Shown here: one piece after another, positions 1-7,646 of the stretch
Layout of the letters: each line of letters opens with the position of its first letter
Numbering within the stretch: position 1 is the stretch's first letter
Origin: Phyllobacterium sophorae
Lineage (GTDB): Bacteria > Pseudomonadota > Alphaproteobacteria > Rhizobiales > Rhizobiaceae
Assembly: GCF_003010965.1 (NCBI RefSeq)
Contig: NZ_PGGM01000007.1
Location: 124,001-188,000, forward strand
Length of the DNA stretch: 64,000 nt
Direction of reading: 5' to 3'
The notes under the pieces: generated by a model
Told to the model about the DNA's origin: nothing
The model's input: the letters and a program-made list of their open reading frames with translations, nothing else
Databases searched by the model: none
Position numbers and translations under genes: made by a program

Positions 1-1236
1 AGCGGCAGGAGGACCAAAACCGAGAGCCCCGAAGCCGGTCGCCGCATTGAACCAGCCGCCGACGCGATCATGATCGTAATACATGTTGCCGGAATAGATT
101 GTCTGGGTCGAATCGCCAACGATCAGCGAACCCGGCAGCGTATCGCGCAATGTGTTGAGGAATCGCACCTGGCCCTGGGTACGAGACCCGACTTCTGACC
201 AGGCCGCATCGCGCGTTTGCTTGGCGCGTTCTTGCCCTGAACCCGCTTTGCGGCGATCGGGCAGTGCAGCCTCGAGTGTCTCGACTGTTTCCTTTGCCGA
301 GGCCTCGATCGGCATGAAGGCAGGCCAGCGATCGAGCTGTCCGGCGTCGATATCGATGCGAACAAACCGCTTCAGTTCGGGAAAACCGCCATCGCCATAC
401 ATGTCATAATCGGTGGGGCCCATCTCGGTACCGATCGCGATCACGAGATCGCTGGCGGCGAGCAAATCACGCACGGCATTAAGGCTGGGACTGGCGGGAA
501 CGAGAAGCGGATGGGCATGCAAGATGCCACGCCCGTTTGTTGTCGCGATGACAGGTGCATCGAGCTTTTCCGCAAGGGCCTGCAGGGCGCTGGCAGCAGC
601 CTTGGCACCGCCACCGATCAGGATCACCGGCCGTTCGGCGCCGAGGCATAGGCGCGTCAGTTCGGCCATGGTCTCGGCCGAAGCGTGCGGGATCGGCGCA
701 TCGGAGGACAGGCGTTCCGCGCCATCCAGCGGCAGCGCCATCACATCCAGCGGAATCTCGATATGGACGGGACCGGGACGGCGTGAGGCAAAAAGCGCAA
801 AGGCTCTGGCGAGCACGATGGGCAGCTCGTCGGGCTTCTCGATGCGATGGGAGAACATCGCAACAGTCTGCAGCATGGCGCGCTGGTTAGGCAGCTCATG
901 CAGGAATCCCATGCCCTTACCCAGCGATTCACGCTGGTTGACGCCGGATATGACGAGCATAGGTATGGAATCTGCGCGTGCCTGTCCCATCGCTGTGATG
1001 GTATTGGTTACGCCGGGACCGGTGATAACGATGGCCACACCAGGCTTGCCGGTGGCGCGTGCATAACCATCGGCCATGAAGCCCGCACCCTGTTCATGGC
1101 GCGGCGTGATGTGCCGGATCTTCGAGGCCGCAAGACCACGATAGAGTTCGATCGTATGAACGCCAGGAATGCCGAAAACCGTATCGACATCGTAGGATTC
1201 AAGCAAGTGGATGAGGGCTTCACCAACCGTGGTCAT
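1..1236 (-). CDS. aruI: 5-guanidino-2-oxopentanoate (2-ketoarginine) decarboxylase AruI, 3'-truncated by window edge
   Basis: This is a ThDP-dependent decarboxylase of the acetolactate-synthase/benzoylformate-decarboxylase fold. AruI converts 2-ketoarginine to 4-guanidinobutyraldehyde in the arginine transaminase pathway. The frame is open from an ATG at 1236 to base 1, giving 412 codons; the last part of the ThDP-binding domain lies outside the window. Visible features are the N-terminal VFGIPGVHTIELYRG segment, the catalytic-Glu region PRHEQGAGFMADGYAR (about residues 45-60), GPGVTN, and RPGPVHIEIPLDV. These resemble Pseudomonas AruI as I remember it. The ATG overlaps the stop of the upstream transaminase gene (ATGA at 1233-1236), which indicates translational coupling. 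The AruI call rests on this similarity plus the AruH-like neighbour; a generic acetolactate-synthase-like enzyme is the alternative. Confidence 0.85.
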   Translation of the reverse strand, partial: MTTVGEALIHLLESYDVDTVFGIPGVHTIELYRGLAASKIRHITPRHEQGAGFMADGYARATGKPGVAIVITGPGVTNTITAMGQARADSIPMLVISGVNQRESLGKGMGFLHELPNQRAMLQTVAMFSHRIEKPDELPIVLARAFALFASRRPGPVHIEIPLDVMALPLDGAERLSSDAPIPHASAETMAELTRLCLGAERPVILIGGGAKAAASALQALAEKLDAPVIATTNGRGILHAHPLLVPASPSLNAVRDLLAASDLVIAIGTEMGPTDYDMYGDGGFPELKRFVRIDIDAGQLDRWPAFMPIEASAKETVETLEAALPDRRKAGSGQERAKQTRDAAWSEVGSRTQGQVRFLNTLRDTLPGSLIVGDSTQTIYSGNMYYDHDRVGGWFNAATGFGALGFGPPAA

Positions 1237-2423
1237 GCGGATTTCCGTTGCTGCAGTCGCGATGCAAGCCGAACGATGCCGGCACATGCCGCATCGATCT
1301 TGTCATCAGCAACGCTAAGGCTCAAGCGAAGATAACCGGAAAGGTTCTTGCCGAAGGATTCGCCCGGCATCACCGCCACGAGTTCTTCTTCAAGCAGCCG
1401 CATGGCGAAGTCATTGCCGCTGAGACCGGTTGCGCGGATATCAGCGAGTATGAACATGCCGGCCTGCGGTACCTTGGAGATAATGCCGGCAATGCCGTCG
1501 AGCCGTTCCGATATCCGTTGCGCGCGGCTCAGGTAGCTCCCGCGCATCGTTGCGGCGGCGGCCGAGGGCTGGCCCAACGCATAGGCTGTCATGTCGGCGA
1601 TAAACGGCTGCACTCCAAACAGCATGGATTCCGACAGCGGCAGCAATCGCCCGGTGAATTCCTTCGGTCCGATGCACCAGCCGCTGCGGAATCCGGGCGC
1701 CGCGTGCGACTTCGAAATAGACGCGACGGCGATGGTACGATCTGCCAGTTCCGGGCGATCCAGCGGCGAGGCGAATTTGCCGTCGAAGATCAACAACTCG
1801 TAAACTTCGTCGGAAACGATCCAGAGATTGTGCTTGCGGCAAACTTCGCCGATGTCCGCGACTTCCTGTTCGCTGAGGACGGCGCCGGTTGGATTGTGCG
1901 GTGTGTTGAGCAGAAGCACCCTGGCTTTCGGCGTTATGACTTTCTCAAGGTCCGCCGCCTGCATGCGAAAGCCCTTTTCCGGACGAAGCGGCACGGACAC
2001 GCGTGTCGCACCAGTCGCCCTGACGACGCCGTCATATGTCGCATAGAGCGGATCGCCGGTGATGATCTCGTCGCCTTCTTCAGCGAGGCCTAACATGACG
2101 AGCGACAGCGCCGTCTGCGTGCCGGGAAAGCACATGATGTTGTCCGTATCGATCTGCCGGCCAGTGCGGGCCGTATATTTGGCGGAAAGGGCAGCCAGCA
2201 CGGCAGGCTCGCCGCGGCCGTTCGAATAACCCGTCCTACCGGAACGCATGGCGCGTTCGGCAACATCTATCATGTCCGCGGGAGTCGGGATGTCCGGCTC
2301 TCCAATCGTCAGCTCGATGATTTCGTGACCGGCACGTTTCATTTCGCGCGCCCGGATATGGACAGCCCATTTGTCGGAGCCCAGGCCGGCCAGACGATCG
2401 GTAACAGACGCAAAGCGCATCAT
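1233..2423 (-). CDS. aruH: PLP-dependent aminotransferase, AruH-like arginine:pyruvate transaminase
   Basis: This is a fold-type I class I/II aminotransferase of 396 residues, the usual family length. Visible motifs are the substrate-side LTIGEPDIPTP near the N terminus, NTPHNPTGAVLS, SDEVYELL, the PLP lysine in SISKSHAAPGFRSGW, and the C-terminal arginine in GYLRLSLS. AruH transfers the alpha-amino group of arginine to pyruvate, producing 2-ketoarginine for the decarboxylase encoded immediately downstream. The gene starts with two ATGs (2423 and 2420) that overlap the end of the TetR gene, and it ends in an ATGA overlap with aruI. The substrate is inferred from this pairing; on sequence alone it could be another aspartate-aminotransferase-like enzyme. 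Confidence 0.8.
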   Translation of the reverse strand: MMRFASVTDRLAGLGSDKWAVHIRAREMKRAGHEIIELTIGEPDIPTPADMIDVAERAMRSGRTGYSNGRGEPAVLAALSAKYTARTGRQIDTDNIMCFPGTQTALSLVMLGLAEEGDEIITGDPLYATYDGVVRATGATRVSVPLRPEKGFRMQAADLEKVITPKARVLLLNTPHNPTGAVLSEQEVADIGEVCRKHNLWIVSDEVYELLIFDGKFASPLDRPELADRTIAVASISKSHAAPGFRSGWCIGPKEFTGRLLPLSESMLFGVQPFIADMTAYALGQPSAAAATMRGSYLSRAQRISERLDGIAGIISKVPQAGMFILADIRATGLSGNDFAMRLLEEELVAVMPGESFGKNLSGYLRLSLSVADDKIDAACAGIVRLASRLQQRKSA

Positions 2424-3076
2424 GGGGCGCCTCCTTCAGCTTTAAGTGAAATTCCAAGCACGGCTTCGATAGCGGTAATGCCCGTATCCGCCAACTCCCC
2501 GTCGGCGAAAATATCTCCCGCCAGGCAGCCTTCCAGCCAAAGGCCGTCGATGATCGCATTGATGGCGATTGCGTGACGGCGGGTATGGATTGCTTCCGCC
2601 GGTTTGCCGACAGCCAGCAGGGCTTCCCGGATCAGGGCCTCGAGTTCATCGCGAAAACCAAGATATCCTTCGCGATGTGCCACTGCCATTGCCGGATCGG
2701 CGTGAACCAGTCCGATAAACCCCGCCCAGAGGGAAAGATTGTTGGGATCCATGATGGGTTGACCCAGATTGGCGGTCACGAATGCATAGAGACGGGCCCG
2801 CGGATCGTTGGGCGCATTTTGCAGTGCGTCGCTTGCTTGAACCGTCATGCGATTCATTACTGCACGATAGGCGGCACCGATCAGGTCGTCCTTGGTAGGA
2901 AAATAATAACGGATAAGCCCCGCGGTCACGTCCGCGCGCAATGCGATCTCACGCACGGTCGCTCCCGCAAGACCGCGCTCCGCCACACATTCCAGGGTCG
3001 CCGCGATCAAATCCTCACGGCGTTTGTCTTCACCTTCGCGGCGAAAGCTCTTGCGTGTAACGGTCTGGGTTTTCAT
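2420..3076 (-). CDS. TetR/BetI-type transcriptional regulator of the arginine operon
   Basis: This is a TetR-family regulator of 218 residues. The helix-turn-helix is at about residues 39-60 (TVREIALRADVTAGLIRYYF, preceded by AERGLAGA), followed by an all-helical ligand domain of the BetI-like TetR_C type. The ATG at 3076 is preferred because it forms an ATGA overlap with the stop of the upstream DDAH gene; a longer upstream frame exists but has no support. It is co-transcribed between the amidinohydrolase and the transaminase, so it probably autoregulates the operon through the divergent region near 3980-4008. The inducer is unknown; arginine, 2-ketoarginine or a methylarginine would fit the context. 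Confidence 0.85.
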   Translation of the reverse strand: MKTQTVTRKSFRREGEDKRREDLIAATLECVAERGLAGATVREIALRADVTAGLIRYYFPTKDDLIGAAYRAVMNRMTVQASDALQNAPNDPRARLYAFVTANLGQPIMDPNNLSLWAGFIGLVHADPAMAVAHREGYLGFRDELEALIREALLAVGKPAEAIHTRRHAIAINAIIDGLWLEGCLAGDIFADGELADTGITAIEAVLGISLKAEGGAP

Positions 3077-3945
3077 TGGCGCCAGACAGGTCGTGTCAGG
3101 CAGGTCGGGCCACCCTCGCAGGCGATGCACAGAGCATCGGCCTCGAAGGTCGTTACGGTGCAGCCGGCGGCTTCCATTGCTGCCTTGGTCTTTTCAAAAC
3201 CTGCTACCGCGATAACTTCGTAAGGCGCAGTTGGCAGCACATTGAGGTTGAGGCCGTTGCTCGCCGCGAACTCTTCTTCGGGCGCCACGACAAGGCGAAT
3301 GCCGCGCTCCTTCAAGAGCTGGTAAAAGGCAGCCGGCAAAAGGGGCAGGTGAACCAGGGCGAGATCTTCCGCAAGCGGCGAAATGATCGACATAAGGTGC
3401 AGGCAGGCTTCTTCGCCGTGCCATAGCGGCAAATCGAAACCGAGAACCGTGATCCCGAGCGGTTTGAGAATCTCTGACAGCTGTTCGATACCTGCCTGGT
3501 TGGTACGGACACCGCGGCCGACGGCCAGCGTTTTGCTGTCGACCCAGACACAGTCGCCGCCTTCAACGGTTCCAGGCGCTTCAATGCGCCCGAGCACAGG
3601 CACATCCATCTGGCGATAGGTTTCGTCATGCAGATCGGGTTCGTCCAGGCGCAGGTTTTTGCCCATGCGCAGCAGGACAGCACCTTGGTCGGTCACGAGC
3701 GACGGATCGTGAGTAAAGATCGAATCCGACAATCCGTCGTTACCATCCCTGATCCAGGTAATGTCGGCACCGGACTGCGCGACGAGATCGGCAAACACGC
3801 GGTGCTGGTCCGATGCTTTGCGCGGATCGAACTGCGGCCCGTAGTGCCAGACATCGCGTTCGGCACCTGCCATGACGCGGTCCGGCATGCGCATGATGAC
3901 GCGTTTCAGGGGAAGGGCCATGGACTGGGAACCGAATGCGCTCAT
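3073..3945 (-). CDS. Dimethylarginine dimethylaminohydrolase-like amidinohydrolase (guanidino-group modifying family)
   Basis: This is a protein of about 290 residues with the pentein fold. Known relatives (DDAH, arginine deiminase, amidinotransferases) attack guanidino carbons with a cysteine. The sequence shows TVEGGDCVWV (substrate-binding acidic loop), HGEEACLHLMSII (catalytic His region) and a C-terminal catalytic Cys in GGPTCLTRPV. DDAH converts N-methylated arginines to citrulline plus methylamines. It is the first gene of the operon containing aruH and aruI and faces an amino-acid importer, so a guanidino substrate is likely. The ATG at 3945 is chosen; a TTG at 3960 is an alternative. 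Arginine, methylarginine or another guanidino compound cannot be distinguished from sequence. Confidence 0.75.
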   Translation of the reverse strand: MSAFGSQSMALPLKRVIMRMPDRVMAGAERDVWHYGPQFDPRKASDQHRVFADLVAQSGADITWIRDGNDGLSDSIFTHDPSLVTDQGAVLLRMGKNLRLDEPDLHDETYRQMDVPVLGRIEAPGTVEGGDCVWVDSKTLAVGRGVRTNQAGIEQLSEILKPLGITVLGFDLPLWHGEEACLHLMSIISPLAEDLALVHLPLLPAAFYQLLKERGIRLVVAPEEEFAASNGLNLNVLPTAPYEVIAVAGFEKTKAAMEAAGCTVTTFEADALCIACEGGPTCLTRPVWRQ

Positions 3946-3979
3946 GTGGGGTGCTCTCAAAAAATTGCTTCTGCCAGTA

Positions 3980-4008
3980 TTTATACGCTTGCATAATTAG
4001 AGCGCAAG
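3980..4008 (-). promoter_or_regulatory. Putative promoter with overlapping inverted repeat upstream of the DDAH-aruHI operon
   Basis: On the minus strand there is a TTGCGC -35-like hexamer (4007-4002) and a TATAAA -10-like hexamer (3985-3980) with a 16-bp spacer. An inverted repeat CTTGC/GCAAG (3988-3992 and 4004-4008, 11-bp centre) covers the spacer and the -35 box. This is a geometry expected for a repressor such as the TetR protein encoded in the operon. The assignment is by eye. Confidence 0.4.
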
Positions 4009-4113
4009 TGGTGTGATGCGGCTAATTCAGGCAAATAGACCTGTAATGAAAAAGAGGCGGATCAAAGGTGTCATGACCGAACGTGCACGACAACCACGGA
4101 ATGGAATCCAGGA

Positions 4114-4938
4114 ATGATGGCGACGGAAGTGGCCGCCGTTTCGACGGATCCTCTCCAACCGGCAACGACCGAACAGGCTGAAGCCATACACGTCTGGAAC
4201 CTGCACAAACGCTTTGGAGCGCTCGAAGTCCTCAAGGGCGTATCCATGACCGCGAAGGACGGTGACGTCGTTGCGCTTATCGGCGGCAGTGGTTCCGGCA
4301 AGTCGACCTTCCTTCGATGCATCAACTTCTTAGAAAATCCCACCAGCGGTGCCATCCGCATCAATGGCGAAGATATCAAGATGATCAGTGATGGCGCAGG
4401 CGGCCAAATTCCCGCCAATCGTCGTCAGATCGAACGGATCCGCAGCCGGCTCGGCATGGTGTTCCAGAATTTCAATCTCTGGCAGCACATGACGCTTATC
4501 CAGAACGTCATCGAGGTTCCGGTCCATGTCCTTGGTATGAAGCGCGACGAGGCAATGACTATCGGCGAACAATTGCTGGAGCGCGTCGGGCTGTCAGCGA
4601 AACGCGACGTCTATCCCGCCTATCTTTCTGGCGGCCAGCAGCAGCGTGGCGCCATTGCACGCGCGCTCGCCATCCAACCCCGTGTCATGCTGTTCGACGA
4701 GCCGACATCAGCGCTCGATCCCGAGCTTGTCGGCGAGGTGCTGAAGGTCATCGCAGACCTCGCCAAAGAAGGCCGCACCATGCTCCTGGTGACTCATGAA
4801 ATGAAGTTTGCCCGCGAAGTGGCGAGCCACGTGATGTACCTGCACAATGGTATCGTCGAAGAAGAGGGGTCGCCGGAAGAATTGTTTGGATCGCCAAAAT
4901 CTGAACGTTTGAAACAGTTTATCCGGACTGTTTCATGA
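4114..4938 (+). CDS. Polar amino-acid ABC transporter ATP-binding protein (HisP/AotP type)
   Basis: This ABC ATPase of 274 residues energises uptake of a polar, probably basic, amino acid at the inner membrane. It has Walker A GGSGSGKST, the Q-loop in MVFQNFNLW, signature LSGGQQQRGAIARAL, Walker B VMLFDEPTSALD and switch histidine LLVTHEM, all typical of the HisP/GlnQ subfamily. About 25 residues precede the first beta strand. A second ATG at 4117 is an equally possible start. It is the first gene of a four-gene importer operon that is divergent from the arginine-catabolic operon, so arginine or a methylated or guanidino derivative is the likely substrate. Confidence 0.9.
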   Translation: MMATEVAAVSTDPLQPATTEQAEAIHVWNLHKRFGALEVLKGVSMTAKDGDVVALIGGSGSGKSTFLRCINFLENPTSGAIRINGEDIKMISDGAGGQIPANRRQIERIRSRLGMVFQNFNLWQHMTLIQNVIEVPVHVLGMKRDEAMTIGEQLLERVGLSAKRDVYPAYLSGGQQQRGAIARALAIQPRVMLFDEPTSALDPELVGEVLKVIADLAKEGRTMLLVTHEMKFAREVASHVMYLHNGIVEEEGSPEELFGSPKSERLKQFIRTVS

Positions 4939-4997
4939 TAGACATCAAGTAATACGGGGACCAACCCCGGGGAACAGTTGAAACAATGGAGATGAAC

Positions 4998-5780
4998 ATG
5001 AAGTCTTTTCTGAAAACGACGGTAGCAGCCGTTGTGCTTGTGGTTGCCGGTCTTGGCGCAGCCAATGCCGAACAGGTCAAGGTTGGCATTGCCGCCGAAC
5101 CCTATCCGCCTTTCGCGGCGCCAGATGCATCCGGCAAGTGGCAGGGCTGGGAAATCGACATCACCATGGCAATGTGTGAAGCGGCCAAGCTCGATTGCGT
5201 CATCACGCCGGTTTCGTGGGACGGCATCATTCCGGCGCTGACGACGAAGAAGATCGACATTATTGCTGCTTCGATGTCGATCACCGCGGAACGCGAGAAG
5301 ACGATCGATTTTTCGGACAAGTACTACAATACCCCGACCTTGATTCTCGGCTCCAAGGACGAGAAGATGGACGCGACACCCGAAGGTCTGAAGGGCAAGA
5401 TCCTTGGCGTGCAGGTTTCGACCGTGCACCAGGCCTACGCGAAGAAGCATTTCGCTGACACTGCGGCCGAGATCAAGGAATATCAGACGCAGGATGAGGC
5501 CAATCAGGATCTGGCAGCCGGACGTATCGACGCCACCCAGGCCGATGGACTGGCACTGGAAACCTTTGCTGCCACGCCTGAAGGCAAGGCTTGCTGCGAC
5601 ATCAAGGGCAAGGTCGCCGATGATCTGGATATCCTTGGACCTGGCGTTGGCGTTGGCCTACGCAAGGGCGACACTGCGATGAAGGAAAAGTTCAACGCGG
5701 CGATCAAAGAAATCAGGGCCAACGGGAAGTATGACGAAATCTCGAAGAAGTACTTCACCATCGACATGTATGGCGGCTGA
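4998..5780 (+). CDS. Periplasmic amino-acid-binding protein of the importer
   Basis: This is an extracellular solute-binding protein of family 3 (SBP_bac_3) with 260 residues. A classical signal peptide (MKSFLKTTVAAVVLVVAGLG then ANA) precedes mature EQVKVGIAAEPYPPF. The family motifs GWEIDITMAMCEAAKL, SWDGIIPALTTKKID, AASMSITAEREKTIDFS and a DATQADGLALE ligand region are present. The ATG at 4998 is preferred over in-frame ATGs at 4986 and 4992 because GGAG stands 6-7 nt upstream and the signal peptide then begins with MKS. It delivers the amino acid to the two permeases encoded downstream. The ligand is inferred from context as arginine-like. Confidence 0.88.
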   Translation: MKSFLKTTVAAVVLVVAGLGAANAEQVKVGIAAEPYPPFAAPDASGKWQGWEIDITMAMCEAAKLDCVITPVSWDGIIPALTTKKIDIIAASMSITAEREKTIDFSDKYYNTPTLILGSKDEKMDATPEGLKGKILGVQVSTVHQAYAKKHFADTAAEIKEYQTQDEANQDLAAGRIDATQADGLALETFAATPEGKACCDIKGKVADDLDILGPGVGVGLRKGDTAMKEKFNAAIKEIRANGKYDEISKKYFTIDMYGG

Positions 5781-5862
5781 TTGAGTTTGGGCCGGCGTTG
5801 GGTTTCCAACTCCGGCCTTTTCGTTGTTCGAAACCTGCATTTGACGCTGAATCGAGGACGGC

Positions 5863-6615
5863 TTGGCCGACGCATCGATTATCCCCGCCGCAATTACCGG
5901 CATGTTCGATCTTCTATCTCCTGTTGCGCCAGGATGGGGTGCCAATCTCTTGCGCGGGCTGATCCGGTCGCTGCAGATTGCCTTCGGCGCGTTCGGCATG
6001 GGCCTGATTATCGGAACATTTGGCTCATACGCGAAACTCTATGGCGGCCCGATCGCACGCGATCTGGCGGCAATCTATACTACGCTGGTGCGGGCAATTC
6101 CGGAATTGGTGATGATTATCCTGCTCTATTATGCGGGGACGGACCTGATCAACCGTATCCTAGAGGGGATGGGGTATCAGCGTGTCGATATCAGCGGCCT
6201 CGTCGCCGGTATCGTGGTGCTGGGATTTGTGCAGGGCGCCTATGCGACGGAAGTGCTGCGCGGCGCAATCAAAGCTATCCCGCAGGGCGAGATCGAAGCG
6301 GCGAGGGCCTACGGCATGTCGCCTGTGCTGATGATGCGCCGCATCACGCTGCCGGCGATGTTGCCCCACGCATTGCCCGGGCTTGCCAATCTCTGGCTCA
6401 TTTCGACGAAGGACACAGCGCTGCTGGCAGTCGTTGGCTTCAGCGAACTGACATTGGAAACGCGCCAGGCTGCCGGGACGACAAAAGCCTATATGACGTT
6501 CTACCTCGCAGCCGGCGCGCTCTATCTGTTCATTACGCTGTTCTCCAGTGTCATCCTGGAATGGGTTGAGAAACGGGCGCGACGCGGGATGCCTTCGGTG
6601 AAGGAGGCGCGCTGA
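5863..6615 (+). CDS. Polar amino-acid ABC transporter permease (HisQ type)
   Basis: This is an inner-membrane permease of about 250 residues with the BPD_transp_1 fold. Several hydrophobic segments are visible (LQIAFGAFGMGLIIGTF, LVMIILLYYAGT, ISGLVAGIVVLGFVQGAY, ALYLFITLFSSVIL), as is the EAA-loop region GEIEAARAYGMSPVLMMRRITLP, which contacts the ATPase. No ATG fits the N terminus. A TTG at 5863 is preceded by GAGGA with good spacing and is taken as the start; an internal ATG at 5902 is the alternative. It ends in a TGATG overlap with the second permease gene, so the two are coupled. Confidence 0.85.
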   Translation: MADASIIPAAITGMFDLLSPVAPGWGANLLRGLIRSLQIAFGAFGMGLIIGTFGSYAKLYGGPIARDLAAIYTTLVRAIPELVMIILLYYAGTDLINRILEGMGYQRVDISGLVAGIVVLGFVQGAYATEVLRGAIKAIPQGEIEAARAYGMSPVLMMRRITLPAMLPHALPGLANLWLISTKDTALLAVVGFSELTLETRQAAGTTKAYMTFYLAAGALYLFITLFSSVILEWVEKRARRGMPSVKEAR

Positions 6616-7454
6616 TGAGCGAAACCCAGATCGAAGTTCCGGTCGAGACCTTCCCTATTCACAAGGAAAAGGATCCGAGCGCACAGACGAGCAAGCTGCC
6701 GCCGCATCGTATCGTCCTCATTCTCATCGGTCTGGCGCTTGTGGCTTCCGCCATTTTCTTCATGCGCTGGGACTGGCTGCCGAACTATGGTGATCTTATC
6801 CTGCAAGGTCTTTGGCGGACGATCTGGATTCTGTGCGTGACAGTGTTCCTCGGCTTCCTGCTGGCGGTTCCCTTGGGGCTGGCACAGGCTGCCGGTCCCG
6901 CCATTTTGGCCATTCCCGCGCGGGCGTTCTGCACAGTCATTCGCGGTACGCCACTACTCGTCCAACTCTGGCTGCTCTACTACGGGCTCGGATCGCTCTT
7001 TCCGCAATATCCGTGGATTCGCGGCTCGGAGCTTTGGCCCTATCTACGACAGGCCTGGCCGTACGCCGTGCTGGCGCTGACATTGTCCTATGCCGGTTAT
7101 GAAGGCGAGGTCATGCGCGGCGCCTTCGCCAGTGTCCCCAAAGGGCAGCTGGAGGCCGCGCGCGCTTTCGGAATGCGACGGTTTACGATTTTCCGGCGTA
7201 TCTGGTTGCCGCAAGCCATACACCGCGCCTTGCCCACGCTGGCGGGTGAAGCCGTACTTCAGTTGAAATCGACGCCCTTGGTCGCGACGATAACCGTCGT
7301 GGATCTTTATTCGGTAGCATCACGTGTCCGGCAGGACACCTTCCTTACTTACGAGCCATTGCTGCTGCTTGCAGCGGGCTATGTGGTTATCACGGGCATC
7401 ATCGTGTACCTGTTCCGGCGCTTGGAAAGATTGATCCCGTCGAAACTCGGATAA
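6615..7454 (+). CDS. Polar amino-acid ABC transporter permease (HisM type)
   Basis: This second permease of 279 residues pairs with the preceding one to form the channel. A cytoplasmic N-terminal stretch of about 30 residues comes before the first membrane span (RIVLILIGLALVASAIFFM). The EAA loop reads KGQLEAARAFGMRRFTIFRRI. The start ATG overlaps the upstream TGA by one base and has a strong AAGGAGG Shine-Dalgarno sequence at 6601-6607 inside the preceding gene. The position-dependent features (VIRGTPLLVQLWLLYYG) are typical of the HisMQ/GlnP group. It is the last gene of the importer operon; about 190 bp separate it from the CocE-type hydrolase gene. Confidence 0.88.
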   Translation: MSETQIEVPVETFPIHKEKDPSAQTSKLPPHRIVLILIGLALVASAIFFMRWDWLPNYGDLILQGLWRTIWILCVTVFLGFLLAVPLGLAQAAGPAILAIPARAFCTVIRGTPLLVQLWLLYYGLGSLFPQYPWIRGSELWPYLRQAWPYAVLALTLSYAGYEGEVMRGAFASVPKGQLEAARAFGMRRFTIFRRIWLPQAIHRALPTLAGEAVLQLKSTPLVATITVVDLYSVASRVRQDTFLTYEPLLLLAAGYVVITGIIVYLFRRLERLIPSKLG

Positions 7455-7646
7455 AGGATTTGTGCAGTGGCGCAAATTGTTCGACTTATGTCGCAAGTGT
7501 TTGATGCGTGCCGTTGAGCAGATGCGCATAGTGTGGGCAAAAGGAACGCCTCGCAAAGACGAGAAAATGGGATTCATGTTTTCGCCTGGCGTGCCGCCGG
7601 CGAGCATTATCTGTTTTCAACTCCGTTGTGGGGACGAAAGGTGATA

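Noticed and set aside
4955-4969. CGGGG-ACCAA-CCCCG hairpin between the importer ATPase and binding-protein genes
   Set aside because: The 5-bp stem without a T tract is too weak to call a terminator; it may modulate relative expression, but this is not supported.
5781-6569. Plus-strand frame of 262 codons overlapping the HisQ-type permease
   Set aside because: Arg/Cys-rich out-of-frame translation without hydrophobic spans; the permease frame from TTG 5863 is the real one.
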